NCBI RefSeq assembly: GCF_017301735.1
Contig: NZ_CP071090.1
Coordinates: 12,879,001 to 12,943,000, forward strand
Reading direction: 5' to 3'
Source of the DNA: Pyxidicoccus parkwaysis
GTDB taxonomy: Bacteria; Myxococcota; Myxococcia; Myxococcales; Myxococcaceae
DNA length: 64,000 bases
The first letter of the stretch is position 1. Every line of letters starts with the position of its first letter. The translations under genes were made by a program, and so were the position numbers. The notes under the pieces are model-generated. The model was not told where the DNA came from. It did no database searches and worked only from the letters and a program-made list of their open reading frames with translations. Of the stretch, positions 18,601-26,035 are shown piece after piece.

Positions 18601-19048
18601 GATTGATTTGCTCGCCCGCAGCGGCATGGACCGGAAGGTCGCGGAGGGGCTCGTCAACACGGGGCCCGAGTTCCTGGAGGAGAAGCTCATCCGGGGCGCG
18701 GGCATGACGCCGCAGCAGGTGCAGAAGCTCATCGGCGAGCACCTGGAGGTCGCCGGCAACAAGGGCGCGGTCGACACGCTGGCGAAGGCCTCCGCCGCGT
18801 ACGGCATGTCGGGGCCCAACCTCCAGGCGTTCCTGGAGCGGCTGGGCAAGGCCCACAACCGGGGCCAGGCGGACCTGAGCCTGCTGGCCTGGCAGCTCCA
18901 GCAGATGTTCTTCGGCGCCCAGGGCGGGCTCGGCGCCGTGCCCGACGACACCCCTCCGGCGGTGCGCTTCCGCCAGTGGGTGGACACCGCCTTCCCGGAC
19001 GTCGCCGCATGGGCGCGGGAGCAGCAGCGCCAGGCGGTGCGCGCGTAG
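15623..19048 (+). CDS. Large protein with peptidoglycan-binding and C39-like peptidase domains
   Basis: 1141 residues from the ATG at 15623. The first 90 residues are Ser/Gln/Pro-rich and disordered, including a run of proline (residues about 55-75), with no Sec signal peptide. Residues about 88-150 form a peptidoglycan-binding domain (LKRGDSGPEVEQLQ, GPRTEAALQRFQ). Residues about 165-360 form a C39-like papain-fold domain with Cys192 in TNCGPASL, His313 in GHLNA and Asp330 in VADPLH as catalytic triad. The remaining 780 residues are mainly helical, with a Gly/Ala-rich hydrophobic stretch near 370-400 and a second hydrophobic pair near residues 935-985. The layout suggests an exported cell-wall-active or effector-like protein, but the export route and function are inference. 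A strong bidirectional terminator follows. Confidence 0.85.
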   Translation: MRVDGSSRSSQTQSSQGAESSRPNEPAERNASPEEARNPPGHDSASGFDEGSRNRMEPPPPPPPPPPPPEPPPEPRKVPQKDLKRGDSGPEVEQLQQSLVELGYLTEQQVATGPGEFGPRTEAALQRFQEEHGLTANGGYAADTREALASALASAPARGPRATGGDISAEAAFITQFTTRYNPTGPNGSTNCGPASLAMTLAYTGHMPPGLSKEQQVDYSRALMSPRRASEFTYTQASDGTRVPLLDRDHELTGGSMISDGIQAAGLTSRYGQGWDALDRQLDAGNPVIAHGYTNANWRSQFPQRMGSGDIGHLNAILGRTAEGKYVVADPLHTGGPVEMTRQQLSVFFSPTGGQPSFNALEGASANRGIAGAAAGLAAGAAAVVGAAVGATAAQLVNQAVAALKPPPPETKAFAGTSDAGAAHATQSTTGAGDVQARAQADAKALEQTLKTSLKDAAKQFEDALNRDPDPAYQEAFVRAAEPSLAKMGALYNGLSPETERYLNPPPPYVKPSLSNPAVLSKAGGIESAAKHEAYYSLARVADRLKDPAAGLVGSFFARDMRPGVASTGALTSAVRASIEGGLGSRLAFDVERRLAAPRIGPQGMSGPNFSADLQALHETMWRSIDKLRADFNSAAEKAGAHQKKLTELLSVPSKVLSKEQRDAAVQAFMKTDNREAEIADFERLSRLLSKAAPGGMPAVGDARATELARSIPRLADTQAGAEWLASQLEAKGEGKPVFFDVASKLKDGKDFDEKLAVALVKGAGMAAISSASAKDLQKANKVFEGLAQYSGVFGMNREDMRTYLTVLRGIKPRMPDAQVEKKARALNNLLAEQGTGLPGNPDSIPGQALRGLGLAVVTSAFIGDAADWDKADLAAKLKIIGDGVSAGGDAAAFTTDILAKGATAAKVFTKVSAVGAIIGAAGDGLQGLQALQEGKYFRATSSVMQSAGGLVLGLSGVFGFGPGTQIVGAALFVGGLVLKFLDPDQLIVRGEQIDLLARSGMDRKVAEGLVNTGPEFLEEKLIRGAGMTPQQVQKLIGEHLEVAGNKGAVDTLAKASAAYGMSGPNLQAFLERLGKAHNRGQADLSLLAWQLQQMFFGAQGGLGAVPDDTPPAVRFRQWVDTAFPDVAAWAREQQRQAVRA

Positions 19049-19057
19049 GGCCTCAGG

Positions 19058-19084
19058 CCCGGAGCCCTCCTGACGAGGGCTCCG
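19058..19084. terminator. Bidirectional terminator between two convergent genes
   Basis: An 11-bp perfect stem (19058-19068 with 19074-19084; core CGGAGCCCTC / GAGGGCTCCG) and 5-base loop lies 10 bp after the upstream stop codon and 19 bp from the stop of the opposite gene. Confidence 0.75.
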
Positions 19085-19102
19085 GCAGGGAGCTCGGGTG
19101 AC

Positions 19103-20773
19103 TCAGAGGTTGTAGTAGGAGACCTGCAGCTGGTCGCGGAGCCTGGCCTCGATTTCACTGCACAGCTTGCCTTCTTTTCCCCACTGCTCGATGAGGGCCC
19201 GCCACGCCTCCTGCTCCTTCGGCAGGGGCGACCGGTAGGCGCCCTCGAGCACCGCGCGGAACGAGCGCTCCAGGATGCCGTCCTGCACATGCCGGTCGCT
19301 GGGGTCGCCGCCGTACTTGTTCCGGTCCGTTATCTTGTCCGAGATGGCGTAGCTGATGGCTTCGGAGTCCTTGCCCTCGGCGGCCATCTGTTTGGCCATG
19401 GCCTCGTACTGCTGGTAGTCGCCGCCGGTCATCCGGTAGCCGGGGTTTTCGAGGGCGCGCTTGAACGCCTTGTCGATGGCGTTCTTGATGGCGGTGGGCG
19501 AATCCGGCTCGCCGCCGTAGACGAGGACGTTCGTAATCTTGTCCGAGATGGCGTAGCTGATGGCCGAGGAGTCCTTACCCTCGGCGGCCATCTTCCGGGC
19601 GAGGGCCTCGTACTTCTGGTAGTCGCCGCCGGTCGTCTTGTAGTTGGGGTTTTCGAGGGCGCGCTTGAACGCCTTGTCGATGGCGTTCTTGATGGCGACG
19701 TCCGAGTCCGGGTCACCGCCGAAGACGAGGACGTTCGTAATCTTCTCCGTAATGGCGTAGCTGATGGCCGCGGAGTCCTTGCCCTCGGCGGCGAGCTTCC
19801 GGGCGATGGCGTCGTACTTCTGGTAGTCGCCGCCGGTCGTCTTGTAGTTGGGGTTTTCGAGGGCGCGCTTGAACGCCTTGTCGATGGCGTTCTTGATGGC
19901 GACGTCCGAGTCCGGCTCGCCGCCGTAGACGAGGACGTTCGTAATCTTGTCCGAGATGGCGTAGCTGATGGCTTCGGAGTCCTTGCCCTCGGCGGCCATC
20001 TTCCGGGCGATGGCCTCGTACTTCTTGAAGTCGCCGTCGGTCATCCTGTAGCCGGGGTTCTCGTTGGCGCGCTTGAACGCCTTGTCGATGGCGTTCCTGA
20101 TGGCGATGTCCGAATCCGGCTCGCCCCCGTAGTTCCGGACGTTCATGGCCTTGTCGGAGATGGCGTAGCTGATCTCCATGAACGTCTTGCCCTCGGCGGC
20201 CATCTTCTGGGCCATCTCGCGGTAGCGGCCGTACTCCTCGGGGGTCGTCCGGTGACTCTTGTCGTCGTAGGCGCGCTTGAAGGCCATGTCCGTCAGCGCG
20301 TTGAAGTCAGCGTCGGTCTTGGGAAAGAGCGGGCCGTAGCGGAGCTCGGACACCATGCCCTTGAGTGTGGATTCAATCAGCGCGGCGTCGTTGCAGCCGT
20401 TCTTCTGCATCATCAGCGCGTACTGGTAGAGGTCGTTCCGCCCGGCCCCGCCGGGAAGCGGCTCGCCCTCCGCGGCCGCGGCGCGGATGGCATTGTCGAC
20501 GGCGCGCGTCATCCGGTCCGGAGGCAGCACGGTGGAGGAGGGCGGGAGCATCGCCTGCGTGGGCGTCGCCTTCTGCTGGGCCGCCGAGGCCGTGAAGGTG
20601 GCCGCGGTGGGGGCGGTCCGCGTGGTGGGCGCCACGGCCGGTGCCGCGATGGTGCCCTTCAGACTGTCCAGGAACGCCAGCTCCGTGGTCTTCGTCAGCT
20701 GGGAAGTCTGAGGGCTCTGGGTGCTCTCGGGCTTGCGGGTGGAGACCGAAGGGGGACGCTCACCGACCTTCAT
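19103..20773 (-). CDS. Tandem-repeat protein built from 68-residue helical units
   Basis: 556 residues starting at ATG 20773 (ribosome binding site GAGGAA). A Ser/Thr/Gln-rich N-terminus of about 130 residues without signal peptide is followed by seven units of 68 residues; the five central ones are strongly alike and the first and last are diverged. Each unit has the pattern AIDKAFKRA, then ENPxY, then a GDYQKYEAIARKMAAEGKDS helix, then AISYAISDKITN and a GGEPDS turn. Predicted helical hairpins would stack into a solenoid, as in other helical-repeat binding proteins. I do not recognise the repeat family. The start and composition are similar in style to the 1141-residue protein encoded convergently next to it. 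Function unknown. Confidence 0.85.
   Translation of the reverse strand: MKVGERPPSVSTRKPESTQSPQTSQLTKTTELAFLDSLKGTIAAPAVAPTTRTAPTAATFTASAAQQKATPTQAMLPPSSTVLPPDRMTRAVDNAIRAAAAEGEPLPGGAGRNDLYQYALMMQKNGCNDAALIESTLKGMVSELRYGPLFPKTDADFNALTDMAFKRAYDDKSHRTTPEEYGRYREMAQKMAAEGKTFMEISYAISDKAMNVRNYGGEPDSDIAIRNAIDKAFKRANENPGYRMTDGDFKKYEAIARKMAAEGKDSEAISYAISDKITNVLVYGGEPDSDVAIKNAIDKAFKRALENPNYKTTGGDYQKYDAIARKLAAEGKDSAAISYAITEKITNVLVFGGDPDSDVAIKNAIDKAFKRALENPNYKTTGGDYQKYEALARKMAAEGKDSSAISYAISDKITNVLVYGGEPDSPTAIKNAIDKAFKRALENPGYRMTGGDYQQYEAMAKQMAAEGKDSEAISYAISDKITDRNKYGGDPSDRHVQDGILERSFRAVLEGAYRSPLPKEQEAWRALIEQWGKEGKLCSEIEARLRDQLQVSYYNL
19301..20320 (-). repeat. Five in-frame 204-bp tandem repeats
   Basis: Units begin at 20320, 20116, 19912, 19708 and 19504 (minus strand), each 204 bp, coding for 68 residues. 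The units at 19912, 19708 and 19504 share long stretches with no difference even at third codon positions, which indicates recent duplication or gene conversion, while the outermost units are more diverged. Confidence 0.85.
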
Positions 20774-20904
20774 GGGAATTCCTCGGGCAGTTTCTACTTC
20801 TTGGATTGCCTGATTATGGGGCTAGCCCTCTTTAAAGTTGCATCCGCGGGCGCGCAAATGATTGACCCGATGCGGCATGTGGAAATCCACGAGCCAGCGG
20901 GGGC

Positions 20905-21265
20905 ATGAAGAGAGGAGATGGCGGACCTGGGGTGTTGGCGATTGCGACCACCTGTGAGGGATTGCGCTCCCAGTCCTGCTTGCCGCCATTCCCCGTGAAG
21001 CAGCACCGGGCCGTTCACTTTCCAACACCCGGGGTTGCCCACGGCATGTGGTTGTTCAATGCCCGTGCCACCCGCAGGAACTCCGCCTGGCCGTCGGTCC
21101 GTGCCCTGGATTCACATCGTGGCCCACCAGCAGGAGGCTGCCGTCCGGAGACATGGCGCCCGAGATGGCGGCCCGCTCCAGGCTCCGGTTGGGACGGCCT
21201 CTACAGGAAATCCCGCGCCGACGTCATGGGTGCCGGCCAACCTGGAGCGGGTGAACCGGGGGCTG
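20905..21265 (-). pseudogene. Probable decayed gene (frameshifted)
   Basis: On the minus strand, coding-like peptide pieces can be read in successive frames: ERAAISGAMSPDGSLLLVGH with a beta-propeller look near 21180-21110, then DGQAEFLRVARALNNHMPWA near 21110-21040, ending at a TGA, then GNGGKQDWERNPSQVVAIAN near 20990-20930. No single frame links them. This fits a gene broken by at least two frameshifts or stops. The remainder of 20774-21284 holds only the presumed promoter of the repeat protein (AT-rich at 20800-20850). Confidence 0.35.
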
Positions 21266-21284
21266 GAATATGCTCGAGCCCTCC

Positions 21285-22304
21285 ATGGCTCAGACACCTC
21301 CGCCGAATCCCTCTCAGCAGCTCCTGGAACACATCTCCAGCTATTGGATTTCCCAGATCATCGGTGTGGTCGCGCGACTTGGCCTCGCGGACCTGCTCGC
21401 GGGTGGTCCTCTTTCGAGCGATGCGCTGGCGCCACGGGTAGGAGCCAGCCCGGATGGGCTGTTCCGGCTGATGCGCGCGGGGGTGGTCGCAAGCCTCTTC
21501 ACGGAGGTGTCTCCCCGTACATTCACACTCACCCCTCTGGGGGCCTGCCTCCGGACGGAGGTGCCCGGCTCGATGCATGACATGGCCATCATGATGACGG
21601 CCCCAGGCCATTGGCGGCCCTGGGGAGACCTCTTCACTGCCGTGCAGACAGGGCGCTCCACGGCCCGAGGAGCGCTGGGCGTCGACCTCTGGGAGCACTA
21701 CCAGAAGAACCCGGAGGAGGCCTCGCACTTCGACCGTGCGATGGGCAGCTTCTCCAGCTTCGTCGCCACGGAAGTGGCACGACTCTACGATTTCTCAACT
21801 CATGCCCGCGTGGCCGATGTCGGGGGCAGCCAGGGCGTGTTGCTTGCCGCCGTGCTCCGTGCTCATCCCTCCTGTCGAGGCATCCTCTTCGACCTGCCGC
21901 ACGTCATCGACGGAGCCCGGGCCCAGGTGGAGGCCGAGGGGCTGAGCCAGCGGATGGACCTGGTGGCGGGGAGCTTCTTCGAGCCAGTCATTCCCGCTGC
22001 GGAGGCCTACCTCCTCAAGCACATCCTTCATGACTGGGACGACGCCTCGTCAACCGCCATCCTCCGGCAGATTCATCACGCCGCACCGCCGGGAGCCCGG
22101 CTGGTTGTCGTCGAGATGGTGATGCCGGAAAGCGGGGAGCCTTCGCGCACGGCCTTCATCGACCTCAACATGCTCGTGCTCGCGGATGGACGCGAGCGCA
22201 CGGCCCGTGAGTACGAGACGCTGCTCACCAGCGCCGGCTGGGCACTGGAGCGCATCACTCCCTCCCCGAGCGGCGTGAGCCTCCTCGAGGCACGCAAGCG
22301 CTGA
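21285..22304 (+). CDS. SAM-dependent O-methyltransferase (family 2, CrtF/hydroxyindole-type)
   Basis: 339 residues from the ATG at 21285 (or 344 from the ATG at 21270). The N-terminal 100 residues are the winged-helix dimerisation domain of this family (ISQIIGVVARLGLADLLAGG, LFRLMRAG). The SAM-binding fold starts at VADVGGSQGVLLA with the acidic residue in ILFDLPHVI; the general-base region is LLKHILHDWDD, where the His is the catalytic base in plant-type and bacterial O-methyltransferases. It therefore probably methylates a hydroxyl on a small molecule; the substrate is unknown and no biosynthetic genes lie nearby. Followed 29 bp later by a YbjN-like gene. Confidence 0.9.
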   Translation: MAQTPPPNPSQQLLEHISSYWISQIIGVVARLGLADLLAGGPLSSDALAPRVGASPDGLFRLMRAGVVASLFTEVSPRTFTLTPLGACLRTEVPGSMHDMAIMMTAPGHWRPWGDLFTAVQTGRSTARGALGVDLWEHYQKNPEEASHFDRAMGSFSSFVATEVARLYDFSTHARVADVGGSQGVLLAAVLRAHPSCRGILFDLPHVIDGARAQVEAEGLSQRMDLVAGSFFEPVIPAAEAYLLKHILHDWDDASSTAILRQIHHAAPPGARLVVVEMVMPESGEPSRTAFIDLNMLVLADGRERTAREYETLLTSAGWALERITPSPSGVSLLEARKR

Positions 22305-22333
22305 GGGACCCACGCGCGTCGAAGGGCGAGTCC

Positions 22334-22783
22334 ATGGACAGGCCATTGCCAGTGCTACCGCCGCATCCCACGCTGTACCTCGCGGACGCTGGCGCGCTCG
22401 CAAGCTACCTGCGCGCGCAGGGGAGGCGTCATCGTGTGCGGCAGGACCGCGTCGTCATCTCGCTCGGTGTTGGAGAGTTCTCTGACGCCACGCTCGACGT
22501 CTTCTGGCTCGACGACCAGGTGCGGTTCAATGTGATTGCCGCGCTCGACATCTCCTCCGCGGACCTCGCGCAGGTCGCCCTCGCGGCCGAGCGGGTGAAT
22601 GAGGAGATAGGGTTTCCGGTGTGGCGGGTGCTGCCGATGCTCTCCGCGACGTACACGGTCACCCTCGACCACGAGGGGAGGCTCTCGAGCCGGGTGCTCG
22701 AGTACGCAATCGCGCTGCTGCGCGATGCGCTCGTGCGCGATCAGCCCGTGTTCCGTGCGCAGCCCGGGGTGGTCCCGCCGTGA
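22334..22783 (+). CDS. YbjN-like protein (type III chaperone-like fold)
   Basis: 149 residues, no signal or membrane segment. The order of strands and helices (RVVISLGVGEF, VRFNVIAAL, then helix ADLAQVALAAERVNEEIGF, then VWRVLPML and TYTVTLDHEG, then a C-terminal helix) matches the YbjN/secretion-chaperone-like fold, in which small dimeric proteins bind partner polypeptides. It begins 29 bp after the methyltransferase and may be in its operon. Assignment is by pattern and remains tentative. Confidence 0.6.
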   Translation: MDRPLPVLPPHPTLYLADAGALASYLRAQGRRHRVRQDRVVISLGVGEFSDATLDVFWLDDQVRFNVIAALDISSADLAQVALAAERVNEEIGFPVWRVLPMLSATYTVTLDHEGRLSSRVLEYAIALLRDALVRDQPVFRAQPGVVPP

Positions 22784-22885
22784 TTGCCCGGGCCAGTTCC
22801 TTCACGTACGACAGCACTCGCCTCCTGCCCGCCGCGGCCTGGCGCTCCTTGTCCGCGTCGCGACGAGGATGCGAGGCTGGGCGCC

Positions 22886-23326
22886 ATGTCCGGGAATGAT
22901 TCGAAGCAGAACGGGGACGACGCTCTCGAGCGCGCGGAGTTCGAGCGCGCCGAGGAGGAGCTCGAACGCTCGCTGCGAATCAAGCCGTCGAAGCTGATGA
23001 CGCCTCCGAAGCCAATACCCGTGATGAGCAAGATCCACTTTCACGGGTATCCGCTCATCTGGCTGGGTGAGGACGCGTTTGTCTACGTCCATTTCCTCGT
23101 CGGCGAGCAAAGGCTCGACAAGCCACTCGACGTGACGTGGACTTCGCTCGACCCGGGTGTCCTCTCGATTCGGGAGACAGGGCGCCAGGCGCAATCCGTG
23201 ATGGCGCGTCTCGTCGGCGCGTCCCCCGGAACCACCAGGGTCGTCGCGACGACGCAAGAAGGGCACCGCGAGGAGCTGGAAGTCCGCGTCGTCGATCGCG
23301 ACAGCATCGAAATCCAGTGGTTTTGA
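22886..23326 (+). CDS. Small protein with a BIG2-like Ig domain
   Basis: 146 residues from the ATG at 22886. The first 45 residues are charged and probably helical (ALERAEFERAEEELERSL). Residues about 55-146 read as an Ig-like BIG2 domain (LDVTWTSLDPGVLSI, GTTRVVATTQEGHREELEVRVVD), a fold usually found in surface proteins. There is no signal peptide, which is odd for this fold, so it may be cytoplasmic or exported by another route. An earlier in-frame start at 22784 would overlap nothing but gives a low-quality N-terminus. Confidence 0.7.
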   Translation: MSGNDSKQNGDDALERAEFERAEEELERSLRIKPSKLMTPPKPIPVMSKIHFHGYPLIWLGEDAFVYVHFLVGEQRLDKPLDVTWTSLDPGVLSIRETGRQAQSVMARLVGASPGTTRVVATTQEGHREELEVRVVDRDSIEIQWF

Positions 23327-23332
23327 GGTCGT

Positions 23333-23521
23333 GCCGCCCACATTGGAAAAGCAACAGCAGACATTCAATCCGTGAGTTGCGCGGAGTTGACTGTCAATCA
23401 GCGCCGTCCATCCGGGACGCTTTGTATGCTCCGCGCATAGCGGGTCCAGCTCATTGGATGAATTGATGAGTCTGTCCGTGATGTAGCTGAGAGCGCTGGC
23501 GAGTCCGGTGATGGGCGGCAT
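23333..23521 (-). pseudogene. Possible truncated 5' gene fragment with a strong ribosome binding site
   Basis: Minus-strand ATG at 23521 is preceded by AAAGGAG at ideal spacing and opens a frame of about 63 plausible residues (PPITGLASALSYITDRLI, SSNELDPLCAEHTK) before running antisense into the end of the BIG2 gene. The good ribosome binding site suggests that this was the start of a real gene now truncated. The remaining part of 23522-23628 holds only the presumed promoter of the neprosin gene. Confidence 0.3.
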
Positions 23522-23628
23522 GCACTCCTTTCGATTCCGGCTTCGCCGCTGCCTCAAACGCTGAGCACGCTGAGGGCACGCTCCTGTGCTTCTCAGCAAC
23601 CGTCGCAGGTGTACGAGAGGAGCCGTCC

Positions 23629-24654
23629 ATGTCGAGAGCTGGCTTGTTTCTGTCGATGTTTCTCATCGGGTGTGTCGAGCCGGAGCCGCTCGGCGAACCT
23701 GCGAGCGATGTCCGCTCGCAGGTCGTCGCAGGTACGTCGGAGGTGGAGCTCGCGCTCGCGCCTTGGGAATACCACTGCGAGATGATGACGGAGGCCGCAC
23801 GCGCCGCCGTGCCTCCGCCTCCCCCCAGCATCGAGAAGGCCGCATCGGCCCCCCACGTGCGCGCTGTCTGCCCGCCGGGTCAGGTGCCGTTCTACCATCA
23901 AGCGGAGCTCCGGACGCTGAAGGCCGGTCCGCCGTTGTCCCCCGGGCTGAAAGGGACGGCTGGCTCGGCCGCCGCGCAGCCGCTGGCGGGAGCGTATTGG
24001 TACGCCGGAGTGATGAGGCCCACGGACGCGTTGAGCCAGAGCGGCGTCGGAGCGTCAATCCTGTTCTCGAACCCGGCGGTGTACGACCAGAGCGACATGG
24101 TGACATCCCAGATGTCCATCGTCCGTGGCGCCAACTACCACCTGGTGGAGATGGGCCTGCGAAAGTTCTGGGACGCCTTCCCGCGACTGATGATTTCCCA
24201 GTGGAGCTACGGCCAGTTCAACGACGCCGCCGGATTCGTCCGAGTCCACGGCGTCTACGCGCCTGGGATGCCGCTCTCCAACTATTACGGATACGCGGTC
24301 CAACAGTACATCCGTTATGACAACGGCAACTGGTGGATCTGGTTCAACGATGCCTGGGTCGGCTACTTCCCCGGCTCGCTCTGGAGTGGCCAGTTCACCT
24401 CTGGCGACATGGCGCATTTCTATGGCGAGGTCTACTCGGCGCAGAGCCGGGTCCCGCCGCTTACCGATATGGGCACGGGGCAGTTCTCCGGGACCTGGGG
24501 TACCGCCTACATGCAGGGGATGTGCACGCACAGCGCGGGCGCCGACTGCTACTACCTCACCGACGCCTGGCGTTCCGAGACCAACGCCGCGTATTACTCA
24601 CTCTCGTATTGGAATGGCTCGTATATGGAGTTCGGTGGTAACGGCGGCGGCTGA
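23629..24654 (+). CDS. Neprosin-domain lipoprotein (putative glutamic prolyl endopeptidase)
   Basis: 341 residues. N-terminal lipoprotein signal with lipobox LIGC at residues 12-15. Residues about 120-341 show the neprosin (DUF239) pattern: FSNPAVYDQSDMVTSQMSIV, RVHGVYAPG, NWWIWFNDAWVGYFPGSLW, HFYGEVYSA, TDMGTGQF, and a C-terminal Cys pair (MCTHSAGADC). Neprosins from plants are glutamic peptidases acting after proline, and candidate catalytic Glu residues are in LVEMG and YGEVY; I cannot confirm them without alignment. Bacterial members are uncommon but known in predatory and soil bacteria. Lipidation suggests an outer-membrane, possibly surface-exposed, protease. Confidence 0.75.
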   Translation: MSRAGLFLSMFLIGCVEPEPLGEPASDVRSQVVAGTSEVELALAPWEYHCEMMTEAARAAVPPPPPSIEKAASAPHVRAVCPPGQVPFYHQAELRTLKAGPPLSPGLKGTAGSAAAQPLAGAYWYAGVMRPTDALSQSGVGASILFSNPAVYDQSDMVTSQMSIVRGANYHLVEMGLRKFWDAFPRLMISQWSYGQFNDAAGFVRVHGVYAPGMPLSNYYGYAVQQYIRYDNGNWWIWFNDAWVGYFPGSLWSGQFTSGDMAHFYGEVYSAQSRVPPLTDMGTGQFSGTWGTAYMQGMCTHSAGADCYYLTDAWRSETNAAYYSLSYWNGSYMEFGGNGGG

Positions 24655-24698
24655 CATCCAGCGCCGGCAGGCGGCGAGCCACGCGTGTACACGGTGCT

Positions 24699-24714
24699 GG
24701 GGGCGGAGGCCCCC
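24699..24714 (+). terminator. Short GC-rich hairpin after the neprosin gene
   Basis: GGGGGC (24699-24704) and GCCCCC (24709-24714) with a 4-base loop, 45 bp after the stop codon. Nothing else is supported in 24655-24960 except a GAGGGAGG ribosome binding site for the next gene. Confidence 0.4.
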
Positions 24715-24960
24715 GCCGTCGCGCGCTGGCTCGAGGCGTCATCACGGCGCATCGGCTGGGCCTTTCCATGCGTCAGTGACCGTCACACCCACTCCGCGGG
24801 CCGAAGTGGAATGTGTCGCCACTCATGCATACCGGGTTTCCACTATTCGAATTGCAGGATGCGCGACACGAGGCATCGCAACGGTGCATTTTTGCCTCTT
24901 GATTGTTGAGGTAACTGAGAGTCAAGAGCATGGTGGGGCGCGGTTCTCGAGGGAGGCATT

Positions 24961-25275
24961 GTGATGACGATGAAAGTGACCTTCATGGGCTTCGGGCTGC
25001 TGGCCCTGGCCGTGGGCTGTGGAAACACTCCGCCGGAGGAGTCGGCAACGCCGCCGGACTCCCAGGTCCAGGCCTCACCCGCCCGGGACATGCCGTCCGA
25101 GCGGGAACTGGCCGCGACGCGCACCGCGGCTTCCGTGACGGCGGTTCCCGTGCGGTACGTGGTCGACCCTGGCACGACGACCCGGCTCTCCGTCTCCGCA
25201 GGTGCGGAACGGGCGAATTCCTCATCACCTTCCGAGCCCCTGACTCCAGGCGCGGCACGGCGCTCCCTGAAGTAG
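24961..25275 (+). CDS. Short lipoprotein of unknown function
   Basis: 104 residues; starts at GTG 24961 or the adjacent ATG 24964, both served by GAGGGAGG. Lipobox AVGC at about residues 17-20, followed by a Pro/Ser/Thr-rich, low-complexity chain with no recognisable domain. It ends 30 bp before the DUF1036 gene and is likely co-transcribed with it. Confidence 0.65.
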   Translation: MMTMKVTFMGFGLLALAVGCGNTPPEESATPPDSQVQASPARDMPSERELAATRTAASVTAVPVRYVVDPGTTTRLSVSAGAERANSSSPSEPLTPGAARRSLK

Positions 25276-25305
25276 TGCACTCCGTCTGGGATTGGGGAAA
25301 CTCAC

Positions 25306-25722
25306 ATGTCGACGAGAAAGCTTGCGATGGCGTTCGCGGTCGCCGCCGGGCTCGGCTTCGCCGGGCCGGCCCACGCCTGGGTGCAGTTCTGCAATGGAAC
25401 CAGCGTCACCATCTGGACCGCCTATTCCTGGCGTGACACCGGCTGCATTCCCGAGGATGGCAGCAGTTGGAGGAAGGCGGGCTGGTGGGAGCTGGCGCCG
25501 GGACAGTGCAAGATTGTCTATGGCCCCGCCATCTCGAACTCGATCTCCTACTACTACGCCGAGGGCGGTGGGCTGGTCTGGGCGGGCCCCTACTTCACGT
25601 GTACGCCGTGGAGCGCCTTCGATTGGTGCGACAACACCTGCAACACCAACTCGCGCAACCTGGGCTACCGGGAGCTCAACACGGGCGGCGCCCAGAACTA
25701 CACGCTGACCTTCAACCCGTAA
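25306..25722 (+). CDS. Secreted DUF1036 protein
   Basis: 138 residues with a Sec signal peptide cleaved after AHA (residue about 24). The mature domain matches the DUF1036 pattern: VQFCNGTSVTIWTAYSW, then GWWELAPGQCKIVY, then YYYAEGGGLVWAG, with conserved Trp, Tyr and Cys. The family is periplasmic or secreted and of unknown biochemical role. Ribosome binding site is weak; the preceding lipoprotein stop is 30 bp upstream. A clear hairpin terminator follows at 25774. Confidence 0.85.
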   Translation: MSTRKLAMAFAVAAGLGFAGPAHAWVQFCNGTSVTIWTAYSWRDTGCIPEDGSSWRKAGWWELAPGQCKIVYGPAISNSISYYYAEGGGLVWAGPYFTCTPWSAFDWCDNTCNTNSRNLGYRELNTGGAQNYTLTFNP

Positions 25723-25773
25723 CGTTCCGAGCCGTCCCCGCCCAGGTCGACGCGGGGCCGCCAGTCGCCCCCG

Positions 25774-25796
25774 CCGGGGCTGCGTTTCAGCCCCGG
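25774..25796 (+). terminator. Terminator after the DUF1036 gene
   Basis: CCGGGGCTG (25774-25782) pairs perfectly with CAGCCCCGG (25788-25796) around a 5-base loop, 51 bp past the stop. The rest of 25797-26035 shows no gene; a short coding-like tail (ASGQRSSYVFCN before a TGA near 25898) may be a relic. Confidence 0.65.
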
Positions 25797-26035
25797 ACGC
25801 GCGCCGCGAGCCGCGGAGCCGCCACGTCCGCAAGCATCCCCGGGACGTACCCGACGCTCGCCTCCGGGCAGCGCAGCAGCTACGTCTTCTGCAATTGACG
25901 CGTCGCATGGGCTGAAGGGCCCCAGCACTGGCCGTGGGGCCCGCAGCTTGTGATTGAACATGCGATTGCATGTGAGGGGTTGTGTGTGAGAGATTGCGCC
26001 TCCGGGACTTTCTAACTGAGGTGCCGGGAGGGCGT

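Noticed and set aside
15623-19048. RTX toxin or bacteriocin-processing C39 exporter
   Set aside because: There are no GGxGxD repeats and no ABC transporter domain; only the peptidase fold resembles C39.
19301-20320. CRISPR array
   Set aside because: The 204-bp repeats are continuous and in frame within one gene, without spacers.
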